Origin: Clostridia bacterium
Lineage (GTDB): Bacteria > Bacillota > Clostridia > Christensenellales > Borkfalkiaceae
NCBI GenBank assembly: GCA_017453885.1
Contig: JAFTDZ010000109.1
Span: forward strand, 1 to 34,773
DNA length: 34,773 nucleotides
Direction: 5' to 3'
How positions within the stretch are numbered: the first letter of the stretch is position 1; each line of letters starts with the position of its first letter. Below the pieces are notes generated by a model that did not search any database, was not told where the DNA came from, and was given only the letters and a program-made list of their open reading frames with translations. This document shows, piece by piece, positions 31,583-34,773 of this stretch. Made by a program: the position numbers and the translations under genes.

Positions 31583-33079
31583 CTATATAAGTTTGTGCTC
31601 CGAAACCTTTGCGACGAGTTGCCTGAACTCCGCTTTATATTCGTCGTCGGTGCAGCACCGCAAACTGCTAAGCGTTTGCAAAACGGCTTCAATAGAGGCG
31701 TTCGCCTTATACTTCGAATCGCGTATAAGGAGTGAAAACTCAACGACCGCCGCCGCGAAACGGTGATCTTCGCTCGTTTGCCCTAAATCGTTATATATAT
31801 TAACGAATGACTTAAAATACTCGCAGTCCTCTTCGGTAGAAGGATCTTTATACTTTATCTTTATATCGGCAACGCTTTCGGGATACGCACCGGTTTTGAG
31901 TTTTATTTCGTAGCAGATCATCGCGGCGGTGTTGCTGCCGAGTTCGCCCGCGTCCGTGTCGGAATTTTCAAAATCCTCTTTGGTAATGGTCTTGTTTTCG
32001 TAACCTATAAGGCGGTAGGCATCCACCACTTCTTTATTGAACGATATGCCGGACTTGACGTCCTTCGCCACAACGCAGAGGGAATTATCCATCTCGTCCA
32101 CAAGGACTTTTTTCGCCTCGGTAAGCGAATCTATATACGCGAAGTTGCCGTTGCCGTGGCGAGCGAGGGTTTCGAGCATATCGTCACGGTAGTTGCCCAT
32201 ACCGAAGCCGAGGCAGGTGAGATACACGCCCGTTTTAGCCTTTTCCTGAATAAATTCCTTCAGATCGCCCGTGGTTGAAAGCCCAACGTTGAAGTCGCCG
32301 TCGGTCGCTATTATAACGCGGTTGTTTCCGCCCGCAATGAAGTTCCTCTCCGCTGCCTCGTAAGCCTTTTCTATTCCGCCCGTGCCGTTGGTGGCGCCGT
32401 ATGCGACGAGGTCGTCTATCTTATTTTCGAGATAAGAACGGTCGCCCGCCTTCTTTCCGGAACAGACAACCCTCACTCCGCTCGCGTAGGTCACGATGGA
32501 AACCACGTCGTTTTCGTTAAGGTTGCCAAGCAGCATTTTGAAGGACTGTTTGACGAGCCCTATCCTGTTATCCGCGCCCATCGAGCCGGAAACGTCTATA
32601 AGGAATACTATATTGTTGCCCTGCGAATATCTTTCGAGAGTGGTCTCTTTGGTCTTTACGCCAACGGTAAGCAGGTAGTTTTCGCTGTTCCACGGGGCGA
32701 CCGAGAGTTCCGCCTTGGCGGAAAAGGTATCGCCGCTGTCCGGTATGGAATAGGAAAAGTAGTTGAGCAACTCGTCGGTGCGAACGGCGTTTTTGTTGAT
32801 AGGTTGCCCCTCGTTTATCATGCGGCGAAGGTTGGGATACGCCGCGGTGTTTGAATCCATACTGAAGTAACTTTCCGCCTCGTTTTCCGTGTTGACGAAC
32901 GGAAGTTCTTCGAGTTCGAAATAGGTTTCGCCGTCCATCTCTCCATAAAAGCCGAGGCCTTCCATTGCGGCGTCCCGATAAGCGCCGTTCCATCCGCCGA
33001 CGGCGTTATTCATGCTGCAAGAGGCGAATACCGCCAAAGAAATACAAAACGCTATTGCCGTGAGTTTTAACTTTTTCAT
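31583..33079 (-). CDS. YfbK-type von Willebrand factor A lipoprotein
   Basis: 498 aa, with GGAGG 7 nt before the ATG. The signal ends in AVFASC (Cys21), a lipobox. An N-terminal extension with SNTAAYPNLRRMINEGQPI, then AVRTDELLNYFSY, is the YfbK N-terminal domain. The vWA domain follows: FLIDVSGSMG (MIDAS residues Asp162, Ser164, Ser166), the MIDAS Thr region ATNGTGGIEKAYE, and VIIATDGDFNVG. The C-terminal block RFAAAVVEFSLLIRDSKY, then AEFRQLVAKV, is the DUF3520-type tail. Such proteins bind divalent metal and a partner ligand outside the cell. The partner is unknown; no adjacent gene obviously provides it. No clear promoter was found in the 100 bp upstream. Confidence 0.92.
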   Translation of the reverse strand: MKKLKLTAIAFCISLAVFASCSMNNAVGGWNGAYRDAAMEGLGFYGEMDGETYFELEELPFVNTENEAESYFSMDSNTAAYPNLRRMINEGQPINKNAVRTDELLNYFSYSIPDSGDTFSAKAELSVAPWNSENYLLTVGVKTKETTLERYSQGNNIVFLIDVSGSMGADNRIGLVKQSFKMLLGNLNENDVVSIVTYASGVRVVCSGKKAGDRSYLENKIDDLVAYGATNGTGGIEKAYEAAERNFIAGGNNRVIIATDGDFNVGLSTTGDLKEFIQEKAKTGVYLTCLGFGMGNYRDDMLETLARHGNGNFAYIDSLTEAKKVLVDEMDNSLCVVAKDVKSGISFNKEVVDAYRLIGYENKTITKEDFENSDTDAGELGSNTAAMICYEIKLKTGAYPESVADIKIKYKDPSTEEDCEYFKSFVNIYNDLGQTSEDHRFAAAVVEFSLLIRDSKYKANASIEAVLQTLSSLRCCTDDEYKAEFRQLVAKVSEHKLI

Positions 33080-33180
33080 AACTTACCTCCGATAATTCGA
33101 TTTACGGTTTTGCCCGTACGTATATAAGACTGCGAAAAACGGAAAAGTGTTACAATTTTTTCAAAAAATTTTCAAAAAAC

Positions 33181-33223
33181 AAAAAAATGCCGCGGTTCGG
33201 CGTGACGATACGGCAAACCGCGG
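33181..33223 (-). terminator. Rho-independent terminator of the MBL-rubredoxin operon
   Basis: On the minus strand, CCGCGGTT and AACCGCGG form an 8-bp stem around an 18-nt partly paired loop, followed by TTTTTTT. It lies 20 bp after the stop. Confidence 0.8.
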
Positions 33224-33242
33224 TGTAAAAATTATGCTTTAT

Positions 33243-34184
33243 TTATGCTTTGTTGAATTTTTCTTTGGGTTGACGGCAACGGGGGCACTTCCAGTCGGCG
33301 GGCAAATCCTCGAATGCTACGCCGCCGTTCTCCGCGGGGTCGTAAACGTAACCGCAGATCGAACAGACGTATTTGCCGGTGGCTTCGCCTTTCGTGAAGT
33401 CGAATTCGGCAAAAATCGTTTCCGGCGGATTATCGAGATCGACAACGCGTTTCGCCTCGAGGTTTTCGTAACCCTGCGGCGTGTGCGTTCCGCAATATAC
33501 CGTGGGGTGATTGCGAACGAATTCGCGAACGCGGTCAAGAGTTTCGCGCGCGGCGTCGGGATCGTCGTAAACGACGGAAAGTTTGTTGGCGTAAAGCGCC
33601 TCGTCAACATAGGTTATATCGCCGTGCAACATATAGAACAGCCCGTCGTTTTCAACAATTACGATGCTGTTGCCGTTCGTGTGGCCCTTCGCCCTGATGA
33701 AGTAAACGCCGTCAACTATCTTTTGGCTTGCAGGGAAATTATAATACGCCCCGTCGGTAAATTTTACGGGAACGATATTCGGAACGCCGCTCAATTCCGC
33801 GGCGGAAGTTTCGTCCTCATTCACGTAGATCTTCGCGTTCGGGAAGGAACGAAGTTCGCCGGAATGGTCGCCGTGCTTGTGCGTAAGAAGTATTTTAGTG
33901 ACCTGCTCCGGCTTATAGCCGAGGGCGGCGAACGCTTCCATATAACTGCATATATCCTTACCCGTGAAGGCGAAACTCTTTCCGTCGGGCTTTTCTTCCG
34001 GCGTGCCTGCGGGAAGGCCCGTATCGACTAAAATAACCTCGTCGCCCGTGTCGATAAGATAATTTTGCAGACTTCCGCGGTAACGGATGCCGTGGTCGAA
34101 CTTATCCGGCCCGTCTTCTCCGCCGAATGCGAAAGGTTGAGTGTAAAAACCGTCTTTTCTGAATTTTACCGCTTTTATTTCCAT
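33243..34184 (-). CDS. Metallo-beta-lactamase-fold hydrolase fused to a C-terminal rubredoxin
   Basis: 313 aa, with AAGGAG before the ATG. Residues about 35-240 form an MBL domain: [11 protein letters not shown] with the metal-binding His102-x-His104-x-Asp106-His107 set, [17 protein letters not shown] and CGTHTPQG supplying the remaining His/Asp ligands. Residues 271-313 are a complete rubredoxin: [13 protein letters not shown] with Cys274/Cys277 and KCPRCRQP with Cys300/Cys303, binding one iron. Flavodiiron and related proteins pair the same parts in other ways, but no flavodoxin domain is present. It shows a lactonase-like MBL (HxHxDH), so hydrolysis of a thioester or lactone, or an electron-coupled reaction, is possible. 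It is co-transcribed with the split-barrel gene upstream. Confidence 0.92.
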   Translation of the reverse strand: MEIKAVKFRKDGFYTQPFAFGGEDGPDKFDHGIRYRGSLQNYLIDTGDEVILVDTGLPAGTPEEKPDGKSFAFTGKDICSYMEAFAALGYKPEQVTKILLTHKHGDHSGELRSFPNAKIYVNEDETSAAELSGVPNIVPVKFTDGAYYNFPASQKIVDGVYFIRAKGHTNGNSIVIVENDGLFYMLHGDITYVDEALYANKLSVVYDDPDAARETLDRVREFVRNHPTVYCGTHTPQGYENLEAKRVVDLDNPPETIFAEFDFTKGEATGKYVCSICGYVYDPAENGGVAFEDLPADWKCPRCRQPKEKFNKA

Positions 34185-34206
34185 AATATGTTTCTCCTTC
34201 GATCTC

Positions 34207-34608
34207 TTATAAATTTATCGTTTCGGGCGCTGCCGTAAACGAACTGAACGTGGCGACGGCGTTTTTGAAATACAGCATCTGCATATTTCCGTCGTCGGGA
34301 TCGTACATACTTTTGAGCGAAGGCATCTTTTCGAGCATGACGACCTTCACGGCGCGGTCGTCATCGTTTACGAGTTCGCCAGCCACGCGAAGCCATTTAC
34401 CCCCCGAAAACGCGCAAATTTCCGCCTTGGGGTTCACGGCGAGTTGCTTGGATACGGGTTTTACTTTTCCCGTCTGGATATAAAGCCTGCCGTTATGTAC
34501 AAGCGCCGTGCCGAAAGGTCTTACCCGCGGTTGGTCACCTTCGACCGTGGCGAGATAGTAAACCTGCGCCTCGTCCAAAAAGGCGCTCACCTTTTCAATT
34601 CCGTTCAT
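34207..34608 (-). CDS. Pyridoxamine 5'-phosphate oxidase-family (FMN-binding split-barrel) protein
   Basis: 133 aa, with AGGAG 7 nt before the [23 protein letters not shown] near the N-terminus, [15 protein letters not shown], then [18 protein letters not shown] are typical of small FMN- or F420-binding split-barrel proteins that dimerise around the cofactor. It lacks the extra C-terminal strands of true PdxH, so pyridoxamine-phosphate oxidation is unlikely. It lies 22 bp upstream of the MBL-rubredoxin gene in the same direction; a shared redox role (flavin reduction or oxygen/NO detoxification) is an inference from that. Confidence 0.9.
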   Translation of the reverse strand: MNGIEKVSAFLDEAQVYYLATVEGDQPRVRPFGTALVHNGRLYIQTGKVKPVSKQLAVNPKAEICAFSGGKWLRVAGELVNDDDRAVKVVMLEKMPSLKSMYDPDDGNMQMLYFKNAVATFSSFTAAPETINL

Positions 34609-34655
34609 TTTTTATCTCCTAATATTATGATTTTTATTTTCGTTAAATAAATAAT

Positions 34656-34773
34656 TTACTTTTCCCAGTCGCCCTCGAGCAATTTATAGAGCAGAGTTCT
34701 GAAAGTATAAAATTCCTCGTCCGTGAGCCAATGCTCCTCGGCAAGGGTTTTGGGAACTTCCACCGCCCTGTCC
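34656..34773 (-). CDS. C-terminal end of an unidentified gene, cut by the window edge
   Basis: The last 38 codons are visible on the minus strand: DRAVEVPKTLAEEHWLTDE, then EFYTFRTLLYKLLEGDWEK and a stop at 34658-34656. The composition is acidic with aromatic residues and no membrane segment. The family cannot be told from this fragment. It probably heads the split-barrel/MBL-rubredoxin operon, since only 47 bp separate it from the next ATG. Confidence 0.6.
   Translation of the reverse strand, partial: DRAVEVPKTLAEEHWLTDEEFYTFRTLLYKLLEGDWEK

Noticed and set aside
33147-34031. A 294-codon plus-strand open frame opposite the MBL-rubredoxin gene
   Set aside because: The opposite strand encodes a clearly recognisable protein with all metal ligands; the antisense frame has no family signature and follows from codon bias.
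1-34773. CRISPR arrays, tRNA or rRNA genes
   Set aside because: I saw no regularly spaced repeats and no cloverleaf or rRNA-like sequence while reading both strands; small RNA genes could still be missed by eye.

Overview
The window looks like a chromosomal piece of an anaerobic, endospore-lineage Bacillota (Clostridia type). The strongest evidence is the spoIIGA-sigE-sigG cluster, consensus sigma-A promoters, strong Shine-Dalgarno sites, many lipoprotein signals, and small redox proteins (a rubredoxin fusion and a ferredoxin-thioredoxin-reductase-like protein). No tRNA, rRNA or CRISPR array was seen. I cannot place it below class.

Region A (1-19,258, minus strand) is a single long carbohydrate-utilisation operon read leftward from a promoter near 19,340. 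In order of transcription it encodes two Gfo/Idh/MocA oxidoreductases, a xylose-isomerase-like TIM barrel, a GH1 beta-glycosidase, a GH2 beta-mannosidase-like enzyme, two ABC sugar permeases, a substrate-binding lipoprotein, two DUF4091/GH123-like proteins (one cytoplasmic, one lipoprotein), a carbohydrate-binding-like lipoprotein, and a lipoprotein of over 1000 residues that runs off the left edge. A divergent AraC-family regulator (19,466-20,350) faces it. The set reads as a Gram-positive polysaccharide or glycoside utilisation locus: surface lipoproteins capture and trim a glycan, an ABC importer takes up oligosaccharides, and cytoplasmic glycosidases plus an oxidoreductase/isomerase trio finish them. 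No ATPase gene is present, so a shared MsmX-type ATPase is presumably used.

Region B (20,350-22,420) is a mobile-DNA scrapyard: a remnant of an IS256-type transposase with a second, 66-bp-offset scrap of the same C-terminus, a 311-bp MITE-like element with about 26-bp imperfect terminal inverted repeats and a TA duplication, a small SHOCT-like ORF, and a 313-aa protein made of repeats resembling the HNH-endonuclease-associated repeat. This region abuts the sporulation sigma factor gene sigG, which is cut off after 100 codons in the middle of region 2. The missing half of sigG is nowhere in the window. Base composition also changes here (hand counts: 17/60 G+C at 12,601-12,660 versus 29/60 at 22,441-22,500 and 34/60 at 22,921-22,980), so regions A and B may be an island that broke sigG.

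Region C (22,418-34,773) looks like core chromosome: truncated sigG, sigE, spoIIGA, a superfamily 2 helicase, a small lipoprotein, glutamyl-Q tRNA(Asp) synthetase, two small proteins, an RpiB/LacAB-type isomerase, a GH78-like protein, a YfbK-type von Willebrand A lipoprotein, a metallo-beta-lactamase/rubredoxin fusion, an FMN-binding split-barrel protein and the end of one further gene. The helicase and gluQ genes have near-perfect promoters whose -10 box lies exactly 6 nt before the ATG, so their mRNAs are probably leaderless; a third gene may share the arrangement.
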